A stretch of 6,507 bases of DNA from Planctomycetota bacterium. Lineage in GTDB: Bacteria > Planctomycetota > UBA1135 > JALUZX01. The DNA lies in contig JALUZX010000683.1 of the NCBI GenBank assembly GCA_027011425.1, positions 1 to 6,507 of the forward strand. The letters run 5' to 3'. Under the pieces are notes generated by a model, which did not search any database, was not told the DNA's origin, and was given only the letters and a program-made list of their open reading frames with translations. This document shows positions 1 through 6,213 of this stretch, in pieces (the stretch's first letter is position 1; the number at the start of each line of letters is the position of its first letter). The position numbers and the translations under genes were made by a program.

Positions 1-1
1 C

Positions 2-841
2 ATGTGGGCCCGGGGGCCGAAGTTCAGCCCTGCCGAGGTGGAGAGGGCCGTCGCCTGGGGAAGGGAGACCGGGCCGTCCGCGCCCCGGGCCCTCCTTCCC
101 GCCCTGGCGGCGCCGGCCCCGGCGGTCCGGGGCAAGACCGGGACCTTGCTCTCCGGCCTTGCCCTCCTGGGGATTCTCCTGGCCGGGGCCGGGGGAGGAT
201 TCCGGAAAAGGGAATTCCTCCTCGTTCCGTCTTTCCTCCTTGTGCCCTGGTTTTTTCTCACGGGGATCCCGGGGCGGCTCTGGCCCTGGGCCGGTCTCTT
301 CTACCCGGAGAGGACCCTCCTCCTCTTTCTTCCCGTCATGGTTTCGGGACTCGCATGGCTCGGAGGGAGGGCCGGAGCGTGGATTCGTGGAAATCCGCGG
401 CGGCGGATCCTGGAGGGGGCGGCCGCCCTGGCGCTCGGGGCGTGGGCCGCCTGCGCGGTGGAGCGGAGCTACGTGGATGTCTACCTGGGCCGAACGCTCC
501 GGGAGGGCCTGCTCGCTCCTTCGGACCTGGAGATCCTGGCCTGGATGGACAGGCACCTTCCCAAGGAGGCCCTGGTCCTCACCCGGCCCGACGGCGGGGG
601 GCTTTGGGTCCCCGCCCTGGCGGGGCGAAGGGCCACCTGCTTCCATGTGACCCCTCCCCTTTTCGAGGAGATGCGGGCCGCCGCGGGAGCGGGGCGGCCC
701 CGGTACGGATTCCAGGGGGCCCGGAGGAGCCTGGTCCTGCGCGCCTTTTGGACCACCTGCCGGGGTGGGGCGGCCTTTCCCGTGAAAAAGAGGGTCCTCC
801 GCCGGGCGGGGAGGACCCTCCTCTTCGTGTTTCCGAGATGA
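2..841 (+). CDS. C-terminal part of a polytopic membrane protein (GT-C/DUF6541-like), 5' end outside window
   Basis: The frame is already open at the window edge, so the first Met (position 2) is probably internal and the true start lies upstream. The visible 279 residues contain about four hydrophobic segments (roughly residues 46-65, 70-90, 103-121 and 136-153). A soluble C-terminal domain of about 125 residues follows. A Y-x-E-R-T-L-L-L stretch opens the third segment. The start of the soluble part reads as D-L-E-I-L-A-W-M-D-x-x-L-P, a short strand, then a G-L-W-x-P-A-L-A-G-R segment. This layout (multi-TM core, 'ER' segment, then an extracytoplasmic domain with an 'L-P-x-x-A-x-V-L' strand and an 'A-G-R' motif) is what I recall from GT-C-type glycosyltransferase-like and DUF6541-like envelope proteins. 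The catalytic N-terminal half is not visible, so substrate and activity cannot be stated. It converges with the thioredoxin gene; only 6 bp separate the stop codons. The membrane-protein call is firm, the family call is tentative. Confidence 0.7.
   Translation: MWARGPKFSPAEVERAVAWGRETGPSAPRALLPALAAPAPAVRGKTGTLLSGLALLGILLAGAGGGFRKREFLLVPSFLLVPWFFLTGIPGRLWPWAGLFYPERTLLLFLPVMVSGLAWLGGRAGAWIRGNPRRRILEGAAALALGAWAACAVERSYVDVYLGRTLREGLLAPSDLEILAWMDRHLPKEALVLTRPDGGGLWVPALAGRRATCFHVTPPLFEEMRAAAGAGRPRYGFQGARRSLVLRAFWTTCRGGAAFPVKKRVLRRAGRTLLFVFPR
785..820 (-). terminator. Intrinsic terminator for the TlpA-like gene, inside the opposing coding sequence
   Basis: On the minus strand, 27 nt past the stop codon of the thioredoxin gene, a perfect 11-bp GC-rich stem (820-810 pairing with 800-790, arm GAGGGTCCTCC) closes a 9-nt loop. 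TTTTT (789-785) follows at once. This is the textbook stem plus U-tract layout. The element lies wholly within the last codons of the plus-strand membrane-protein gene (its R-V-L-R-R-A-G-R-T-L segment). On the plus strand the same hairpin is followed only by a broken pyrimidine stretch (CTCTTCGTGTTT), so it should work mainly for the minus-strand transcript. Confidence 0.8.
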
Positions 842-847
842 CGGGGA

Positions 848-1906
848 CTACTCGGCTCCCTCGACCAGCTCCCGGACGGCTTCGATCAGCTTCTCGCCCC
901 TCAGGTTGATGGCGGCGATCTTGCCGTCCTTGCCCACGAGGATGGTGTGGGGGATGGCGTGGATGTTGTAGATCGAGCCGATCTCGTTGCCCCAGCCCTT
1001 GCCGTCGAAGTAGTGCCTCCAGGTCATGCCCCGCTCCTTGATGACCTTTTCGAACTGGGCGCGATCCAGGTCGAAGCTGATGCCCAGGATCTCGAATCCT
1101 TTCTTGTGATACTTCTTGTACGCCTCCAGGACGTTGGGAAGTTCCCGCATGCAGGGGCCGCACCAGGTGGCCCAGAAGTCCATGAGGAGGACCTTTCCCT
1201 TGTAGGCGGAAAGGTCGATGGGCTTGCCGTCGATGTCCTTGAAGATCTTCAGGTTGATGGGGGGGACGCCTTTCTTGAGGTTCAAGGCCTGGAGTTTGAG
1301 CCTGGCCAGTTCGGCGGGCTTGGTGCCCTTGTATTCCTTGGCGACCCTCTTGAGGATGGCCGTCTGCTTTTCTTTGTTGTTGCCCAGGAAGATCAGCCTG
1401 GCCATCTCGATGGCGGCCTTGATCTCCTTTGCCTTCGCTTTCTTCAATGCGGAGTCCAGGTAGGCGATCCCCGCCTTTCCGTCCCGGTTCTTGCGGGCCA
1501 CCGCCAGGGCCACGGCCTTGAAATCGGAAACAGTGCGGGCCCTCTTCTCCATCTCCTTGAGGATGGAATCCGCTTCGCCCCGTTTGCCCAGGAAATTCAG
1601 GAGTCCCATCCGCTCCTGGAGGACGGCCATGACCTTGGGGGAGTGGGGATACTTGGAGAGGAAAGCAAGGAGTTCCTTGTCCAGGACAGCCAGACCCTTG
1701 CGGAGATTGGCGTAGATGGTCCTCCGGTCGGTGGTTCCCTTCTTGGCCTCTCTGATGATGCGGCTCTTTTCCTGCAGGATTTTGTTATAGGCGGCGAGGG
1801 AGGGGTCCTGGGCCTTGACCTTTTTCAGGGCCTGGATCTGCTGGGCCGGCGCGGAAAGAGAAAGGAGCAACCCCGCGGCCGCTCCCAAAAGGAGAGTCTT
1901 CTTCAT
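848..1906 (-). CDS. Exported TlpA/ResA-type thioredoxin-fold protein with helical N-terminal region
   Basis: A predicted thiol-disulfide oxidoreductase of 352 residues, acting outside the cytoplasm. Residues 1-21 form a Sec-type signal peptide: K2-K3, a Leu/Ala core, and a likely cut after A-P-A (19-21) before Q22-Q23. There is no lipobox cysteine. Residues about 25-210 are Lys/Glu/Ala/Leu-rich and look fully alpha-helical, possibly TPR-like. Residues about 213-352 are an AhpC-TSA/Redoxin-type thioredoxin domain with W-C-G-P-C at 248-252, the TlpA-type Glu at 255, an F-D-G-K-G-W-G-N-E-I segment around 300-309, and the cis-Pro in A-I-P-H (P319). The two CxxC cysteines are the only cysteines in the protein. 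I chose the ATG at 1906 because it starts the signal peptide and is preceded by AGGA about 9 nt away. The frame stays open to a TTG at 2098, but that extension would bury the signal peptide. In this family such proteins reduce periplasmic disulfides, often for cytochrome c maturation; the partner here is unknown. It is transcribed divergently from the HD gene and ends at a clear terminator. Confidence 0.93.
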   Translation of the reverse strand: MKKTLLLGAAAGLLLSLSAPAQQIQALKKVKAQDPSLAAYNKILQEKSRIIREAKKGTTDRRTIYANLRKGLAVLDKELLAFLSKYPHSPKVMAVLQERMGLLNFLGKRGEADSILKEMEKRARTVSDFKAVALAVARKNRDGKAGIAYLDSALKKAKAKEIKAAIEMARLIFLGNNKEKQTAILKRVAKEYKGTKPAELARLKLQALNLKKGVPPINLKIFKDIDGKPIDLSAYKGKVLLMDFWATWCGPCMRELPNVLEAYKKYHKKGFEILGISFDLDRAQFEKVIKERGMTWRHYFDGKGWGNEIGSIYNIHAIPHTILVGKDGKIAAINLRGEKLIEAVRELVEGAE

Positions 1907-1946
1907 GTCTGGCGTCCTGTTTTGTGTCGAAATGTCCGCAGATTCG

Positions 1947-1968
1947 TCCCCCGGACCTTTCCGGGGGA
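1947..1968. repeat. Perfect 8-bp inverted repeat (hairpin or operator) upstream of the thioredoxin gene
   Basis: The arms TCCCCCGG (1947-1954) and CCGGGGGA (1961-1968) are exact reverse complements around the 6-nt loop ACCTTT. The element lies about 40 nt upstream of the thioredoxin ATG. It could be a 5'-UTR hairpin in that transcript or a protein-binding site. No T-tract follows on either strand, so it is not an intrinsic terminator. An overlapping alternative pairing exists: CTTTCC (1957-1962) with GGAAAG (1966-1971). Confidence 0.5.
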
Positions 1969-2083
1969 AAGTGCCACCTTTTACGTCTTTCCCGGGAGAA
2001 TGCCTAGGGGGCGTTCTTTTTTCTTGCCTCCCGTTAGGTCTATTTTCGGGGAATTTGAAGGAGAAAACGGTATTCTGGAGAGG

Positions 2084-2090
2084 AAAGGAG
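2084..2090 (+). promoter_or_regulatory. Shine-Dalgarno site of the HD gene
   Basis: AAAGGAG sits 7 nt upstream of the ATG at 2098, a strong match at optimal spacing. It fixes the start of the HD-domain gene. Confidence 0.85.
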
Positions 2091-2097
2091 ACCCGCA

Positions 2098-2667
2098 ATG
2101 AGCCGGAAGATTCCCAGCCGCCGGGAGGCCCTGGCCCTTCTCCAGGAGTTCACCCAGAGCGAGAACCTCCGCCGCCACGGCCTGGCCGTGGAGGCGGCCA
2201 TGCGGGCCTACGCCCGGCGCCTCGGGGAGGACGAGGAGCTTTGGGGCGTCGTAGGTCTTTTGCACGACTTCGATTACGAATCCCATCCCACCATGGAGGA
2301 GCATCCCTGGGCGGGCGTGGAGATCCTGAAGGAGAGGGGGTGGGACGACCCGGACCTGATCCACGGGGTCCTGGCCCACGCACCCCACACGGGCACCGCC
2401 CGGGAGAGCCTCCTGGACAAGGCCATCTTCGCCTGCGACGAGGTCACGGGCTTCATTACCGCCGTGGCCCTGGTCCGGCCCTCCAAGAAGCTGGAGGACG
2501 TGAAGGTCAAGTCCATCAAGAAGAAGATGAAGGACAAGGCCTTCGCCGCGGCCGTGAGCCGCGATGACATCCGCAAGGGCGCCGAGGAACTGGGGGTGGA
2601 CCTGGACGAGCATCTCCAGGTGGTCCTGGAGGCCATGAAGGGGATCGCCGGGGACCTGGGTTTGTAA
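2098..2667 (+). CDS. HD-superfamily metal-dependent phosphohydrolase (HDIG-type), about 190 aa
   Basis: A cytosolic protein of 189 residues with no signal peptide or membrane segment. The HD metal-binding layout is visible: H27 in L-R-R-H-G, the H56-D57 pair in G-L-L-H-D-F-D-Y, H69 in E-E-H-P-W-A-G, further His at 89, 94 and 97, and a late Asp (D114) in A-C-D-E-V-T-G-F-I. The conserved tail A-V-A-L-V-R-P-S-K-K followed by a Lys-rich K-V-K-S-I-K-K-K-x-K-D-K-x-F-A-A segment (about 122-151) marks the widespread small-HD family annotated only as 'HD domain-containing' or 'predicted HD hydrolase'. Length matches that family, so the gene appears intact. Members are expected to hydrolyse a phosphate ester or nucleotide, but no substrate is established to my knowledge. 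It is divergent from the thioredoxin gene and convergent with the GH31 gene, so it is probably monocistronic. Confidence 0.93.
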   Translation: MSRKIPSRREALALLQEFTQSENLRRHGLAVEAAMRAYARRLGEDEELWGVVGLLHDFDYESHPTMEEHPWAGVEILKERGWDDPDLIHGVLAHAPHTGTARESLLDKAIFACDEVTGFITAVALVRPSKKLEDVKVKSIKKKMKDKAFAAAVSRDDIRKGAEELGVDLDEHLQVVLEAMKGIAGDLGL

Positions 2668-2697
2668 GCGGGGAGGGGGTGTCGCGGGACGACGTTC

Positions 2698-2749
2698 GGG
2701 GGCCTGCGGCCCCTCCGGCGTCCCCGGCGAGGAGAAAGGCTCTCCTTGC
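2698..2749. terminator. Two hairpins in the convergent gap, possible bidirectional termination
   Basis: The 90-bp gap between the HD stop and the GH31 stop holds two stem-loops. The first pairs GGGGCC (2699-2704) with GGCCCC (2708-2713) around TGC. The second pairs GCGAGGAGA (2727-2735) with TCTCCTTGC (2741-2749) around AAGGC, with one G-U wobble on the plus strand. Neither is followed by a T-run on either strand, so these are terminator-like structures rather than canonical intrinsic terminators. Their place between convergent genes supports the role. Confidence 0.4.
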
Positions 2750-2757
2750 GTGGTCTC

Positions 2758-5700
2758 TTATGGTCTATCCAGGACGCGGATCCGGACATTCTTCGGCGCT
2801 GTGGGTTCGACGCGCAGGGAGAACTCCCAGTAGCCTCCCTTCTGGCCCACTTTGACCAGGATTTCGTGGCGGCCTTTCGTGAGGCGCGCGGGAACGGCGT
2901 CCTGGTCCAGGACCCAGGCCCTGGTGCGGGGATAACGGTGGATCCATTTGCCGTCCAGGCGGATCGCCCCCTGGTCGTCGCTACCGAAGTGGAAGATCGC
3001 GTCGCAATCCTTGTCCACCTCGATCCAGGTGGCCGCGTAGGCCACCTGGTTCTTTCCGCCCCAGCCGAATTTCCTCCAGAGCTTGACCCGGAAGGGGGTG
3101 GTCAAGTCCGAGGGGGCCGTGACGGTCCGGTGGAGGGGAATCCACCCGAAAGTCTTCCCCGAGGCGGTCTTCCAGCGGTCCTCCAGGCGGACCGGGCCGT
3201 TCTCGGGAGGGAAGGCCTGGTCGAACTTCCCTTTGAAAGGGCCTGCCAGGCGCCAGTCGGAGATCCACCGGCAAAGGCGGATCTCCCTCCGGAAGGCAAG
3301 GTCCACGCCTTTCCAGCGGACATGGATGGTCCCTTCCAGGATCGAGGGGGAAAGGGGCGGGCTCGTGTCGACCGCCAGGGAGGCCTCGCACCCGGCCACG
3401 GACCCGGACCGGGCCTGGACCTTTCCCCGGGCCTTGCCTCCCAGGAAGGTCAGCTCAAGGGCGCAGGGGGAGTCGCCGCCCTCGTCCCTGGAGAATCCCC
3501 GGGCCCGAGCCAGGATTCCCGGTCTTCCGGATTCGGTGACCAGGGCGAGTTCCACCCCCACGCCGGAGAGTCTTTCCAGGGCCCGGTCCCGGGCTTTCCG
3601 GGCCGTGGGATCGGCGGGTTGCTGCAAGGAGAGGAGCTGGGCCGAGGTGGCGAGGACCTCCTCCAGAAGGGCCGCCATTTTCCGCGTCTCGGCGGGGGTG
3701 GCTTTTTCCAGAAGTCCCAGTGTCTGGTTTACAGCAGCGGCGTTTTTCACCAATCCCGGTTCCCCCGTCCAGGCGGCGGCGTCAAAAAGCCGGCCCGCCA
3801 GGCTCTTGACGCGCTGGACCAGTGCGTCCTGTTCCGGGTCCTTGGGCGCAAGAAGGAACGAATGTTTCTTCGAGAGATCCAGGGCGGGCAGGCGGACCAC
3901 CGTCCTTCGGGGGTTTTCCTCCAGGAAGTAACATGGCCCCTCCGCGTCCTTGGCCAGGGGAAGGGGAACCCCGTCGGCCTCCACCCTCTCCGCCAGGACG
4001 CCCCTGAGGCGGATCTCCAGGTCCCGGGTCTTGCGCATGCCCCGGAAGGACCCTTTCCGCGGTCCGACGGTGAGAGTCGTCGATCCCCCGCGGCCGGATT
4101 TCTGGCGGAGAGGAAGGAAGGCGTAATCCCCCGAGAGGTAGGCCTGGGAGATCCCGTCGTCCTCGTAGAGGTCCATCCCTCCTTCCGCGCCGGGGAAGAC
4201 CTCCAGGACCAGCGGGGAGGCGGCGATCCGGGAGGTCCGGGTCACGCCCGGGGACGTGGGGATCACCGTTCCGGCCCGGGCCAGCAGGGGGACCCGGTCC
4301 AGGGGGACGAAGAGTCGGACCTGCCCCGGTCCTTTGAATCGTTCACCCGTAAACCAATCCTCCCACTCGCCGGGAGGGACCCAGATGTCCACCACGGTCC
4401 GGTCCGTGGCCTTTTCCCGAGGGGTCACCGGCGGGGCCGCGAGCAGGTCGTCTCCGAAGTAGTATTCGTCCGGGTGGAGGTAGGCCTCCTCGGTGAAGGG
4501 GTGCTCCAGGTAGAGGGGGCGGCAGAGCGGAATGGACCGGTCATAGCATCTGCGGCCCATGGTGTAGATATACGGGATGAGGGCGTAGCGGAGAAGGAAG
4601 GCCTTCTTCATGGCGCCGTAATAGGGCTCCGGGTAGGCCCAGATGCGGCGCTCGGCCTTGGGGTTCTGGGTGGTGTGGGTGCGGAGCACGGGGCTCAAGG
4701 CGCCGAGCTGGACCCAGCGGGCGTAGATCTCCGGGTCCACGGGCCCGGGCATGTGCCCGCCGATGTCGTGGCTCCACCAGGAGGCACCGATGTTCCCCGC
4801 CGTGGCGGTGAAGTAGGGCTGGAAGTCCAGGGATGCCCAGGTGGACCAGGTGTCGCCCGAGAACTGGAGGACGTAACGATGGCCGCAGGGTTCGGCCCAG
4901 CGGCTCAGGATCAAGGGGCGTTTCGCCGGGTTCCTGCCGGCGTCCAGGAAGTGGAGGTGGTTGAACATGAACAGCGGGTCCAGGCCGGTGATTCCGGATT
5001 TCTTGCCCTGCTGCCAGTCGATCCACCAGAAGTCCACGCCCTCCTTTTCCAGGGGGTGGTGGAGAAGGTCGAAGTAGGCCCGCATGTACCGGGGGTCGGC
5101 CACGTCCAGGGGGATCCGCTTTTCTTTTTCCGGGTCCTTGCCCATGGCCTTGGCGAAGGCCTTCCAGGCCTTTTCGTGGTTTCCCACGCCCTGGTGGGGA
5201 TGGACGTTGAGGGTGACCTTGAGTCCCTGCTTGTGGACCCAGGCCAGGAAGTGGGCGGGGTGGGGGAAATACTTGGGATCCCAGGTATATCCGGTCCAGC
5301 CCTTGAGGTGCCATCCCATGTCGATGACCAGGACGTCCAGGGGCACGCCGTGTTCCTTGAACTGCCGGACCAGGTCCTTGAACTGTTCGGACGTGTAGGA
5401 CCAGTAGCGGGACCACCAGGCCCCCAGGGAGAAGAGAGGGGGGAGTGGGATGGGGCCGCAAAGGGCGGTGTAGTCCCGGAGGGCGGCCTTGTAGTCCCGC
5501 CCGGCCCCGAAGAAATACCAATCCTGGTATTCTCCGCCGGGCCGGGCCCGCACCCAGGGCGCCCCCATGAGAGGATCGGGTTTCTCCGTGAAAAGGGGGG
5601 TCTTCGAATCGTCCCGGAGATACCAGCCGTCCCTGGAGAGGACTCCTTTCTTCAGGGGGATCGCCCCGTTCACCCCGTCCAGGGTGCGGACCGTGCCCCC

Positions 5701-6090
5701 CAGGTTTCCCTTGTCCTCCATGCCGGGACGCCAGACCGTCCGGATCCCGCCGGTGTGCAGGGCGATCTCCAGGTTGTTTCCGTCGAAGGCCCCGCTCCCC
5801 GGCTTGTACCGGAGATGCAATGCCTTGGTGGACAGGTGGAACCACCCTCCCTCCCGCCAGGTCCGGAAGGCCGGCAGGGGAAGGCGCCTGCGGAGGGCGA
5901 AGAGGCTGGCCCGGTCCTCGAAGGCTCCGTTCTTGCTCCATTCCAGGCGAAGGAGCCTGGGGGTCAGCACGGTGAAGCGGGCCTTTCCCGCTTTCACCAC
6001 CGCTTCGGGGCGGGCCTTGGGGGCCGTCCGGAGGGTGGGCGTGACGGTGAGGGAGGAGGCTAGGAGAAGGGCGGAGGCGATCGAGAGCAT
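2758..6090 (-). CDS. Exported GH31 family glycoside hydrolase with long C-terminal extension
   Basis: A retaining alpha-glycosidase-type enzyme of 1110 residues. Inferred parts: an apolar leader (1 to about 20, no Lys/Arg before R21), an N-terminal mutarotase-like beta domain (about 30-205), a TIM barrel (about 214-530), a proximal beta domain (about 535-620), DUF5110 (about 622-700, with P-L-V-L-E-V-F-P-G and L-Y-E-D-D-G), a helical linker (about 750-840), and a C-terminal region to 1110. Active-site motifs: D257 in V-I-D-M-G-W, the predicted nucleophile D358 in W-W-I-D-W-Q-Q-G, S-R-W at 396-398, the predicted acid/base D413 in F-S-G-D-T, S-H-D-I-G-G-H (440-446), and R-x-H at 470-472. The usual Glu after the nucleophile is absent. 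The last part has W-x-x-A-G-P-F (946-952) and G-S-D-D (1036-1039), typical of a jelly-roll/PA14-like module in Planctomycetota-type proteins. ATG 6090 has GAGG 8 nt upstream. The substrate cannot be assigned (alpha-glucoside, xyloside, galactoside or similar). It is divergent from the FAD-oxidoreductase-type gene. Confidence 0.93.
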   Translation of the reverse strand: MLSIASALLLASSLTVTPTLRTAPKARPEAVVKAGKARFTVLTPRLLRLEWSKNGAFEDRASLFALRRRLPLPAFRTWREGGWFHLSTKALHLRYKPGSGAFDGNNLEIALHTGGIRTVWRPGMEDKGNLGGTVRTLDGVNGAIPLKKGVLSRDGWYLRDDSKTPLFTEKPDPLMGAPWVRARPGGEYQDWYFFGAGRDYKAALRDYTALCGPIPLPPLFSLGAWWSRYWSYTSEQFKDLVRQFKEHGVPLDVLVIDMGWHLKGWTGYTWDPKYFPHPAHFLAWVHKQGLKVTLNVHPHQGVGNHEKAWKAFAKAMGKDPEKEKRIPLDVADPRYMRAYFDLLHHPLEKEGVDFWWIDWQQGKKSGITGLDPLFMFNHLHFLDAGRNPAKRPLILSRWAEPCGHRYVLQFSGDTWSTWASLDFQPYFTATAGNIGASWWSHDIGGHMPGPVDPEIYARWVQLGALSPVLRTHTTQNPKAERRIWAYPEPYYGAMKKAFLLRYALIPYIYTMGRRCYDRSIPLCRPLYLEHPFTEEAYLHPDEYYFGDDLLAAPPVTPREKATDRTVVDIWVPPGEWEDWFTGERFKGPGQVRLFVPLDRVPLLARAGTVIPTSPGVTRTSRIAASPLVLEVFPGAEGGMDLYEDDGISQAYLSGDYAFLPLRQKSGRGGSTTLTVGPRKGSFRGMRKTRDLEIRLRGVLAERVEADGVPLPLAKDAEGPCYFLEENPRRTVVRLPALDLSKKHSFLLAPKDPEQDALVQRVKSLAGRLFDAAAWTGEPGLVKNAAAVNQTLGLLEKATPAETRKMAALLEEVLATSAQLLSLQQPADPTARKARDRALERLSGVGVELALVTESGRPGILARARGFSRDEGGDSPCALELTFLGGKARGKVQARSGSVAGCEASLAVDTSPPLSPSILEGTIHVRWKGVDLAFRREIRLCRWISDWRLAGPFKGKFDQAFPPENGPVRLEDRWKTASGKTFGWIPLHRTVTAPSDLTTPFRVKLWRKFGWGGKNQVAYAATWIEVDKDCDAIFHFGSDDQGAIRLDGKWIHRYPRTRAWVLDQDAVPARLTKGRHEILVKVGQKGGYWEFSLRVEPTAPKNVRIRVLDRP

Positions 6091-6213
6091 GGCAGATTCC
6101 TCGTCATCAACGGGCGTCGGGGAAGATCCCTCACCTTGCCCGGTCCGGGGGCTCTTGGCAAGCAGGATGCCGGGGCGTTTCTGTTAGACTCGGGCCCCTC
6201 CCGGAGGTGACCT
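6091..6213. promoter_or_regulatory. Divergent intergenic region between GH31 and the FAD-oxidoreductase-type gene
   Basis: These 123 bp must drive both genes. Two small palindromes are present: CCCGG-T-CCGGG (6139-6149) and CTTGGCAAG (6154-6162). The second contains TTGGCA on the plus strand and TTGCCA on the minus strand, either of which could be a -35, but no matching -10 lies at about 17 bp. TTAGACT (6184-6190) is the only -10-like stretch on the plus strand and is too close to the ribosome site to be convincing. A shared operator for both genes is plausible but unproven. Confidence 0.45.
6203..6210 (+). promoter_or_regulatory. Extended Shine-Dalgarno that decides a GTG start
   Basis: GGAGGTGA matches the anti-Shine-Dalgarno end of 16S rRNA over 8 consecutive bases. 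Its GGAGG core is 6 nt from the GTG at 6214. This site, together with the signal peptide that begins there, establishes the non-ATG start of the downstream gene. Confidence 0.85.

Larger units (their letters stand above)
1907..2097. promoter_or_regulatory. Divergent intergenic region between thioredoxin and HD genes
   Basis: This 191-bp gap must hold the promoters of both divergent genes. It is visibly richer in T/A than the flanking coding DNA, with T-rich patches around 2014-2025 and 2041-2046. I see no -35/-10 pair with good consensus and spacing on either strand. Candidates such as TATTTT (2041) or TATTCT (2071) lack a partner about 17 bp upstream. The region carries a GC hairpin and repeated TTTCC-GGG-type motifs, listed separately. 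No small gene with its own ribosome site was seen. Confidence 0.6.

Noticed and set aside
833..855. CCGAG ... CTCGG inverted repeat spanning both convergent stop codons
   Set aside because: Only 5-bp arms with a 13-nt loop and no T-tract; expected by chance in GC-rich DNA, and a far better terminator lies at 785-820.
1966..1980. A TGGCAC element on the minus strand resembling the -24 box of a sigma-54 promoter
   Set aside because: There is no GC-containing -12 box at the required spacing downstream.
1907..2098. An N-terminal extension of the thioredoxin protein from a TTG at 2098
   Set aside because: It would add 64 residues ahead of a clear signal peptide and use the whole intergenic region; the ATG at 1906 has a suitable ribosome site.
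947..2101. A plus-strand open frame of 384 codons antisense to the thioredoxin gene
   Set aside because: Same GC-driven shadow effect; the minus strand encodes a signal peptide and a W-C-G-P-C thioredoxin domain.
4541..5941. A minus-strand 466-codon frame inside GH31
   Set aside because: It is in a different frame from the GH31 protein, is Pro/Arg/Gly-rich and shows no family motif.
2746..6063. A plus-strand open frame of about 1105 codons spanning nearly the whole GH31 gene
   Set aside because: Its translation is Gly/Pro/Glu/Val-rich low-complexity text with no recognisable motif, while the minus strand has every GH31 active-site motif. High G+C at third codon positions removes stop codons from the complementary frame.
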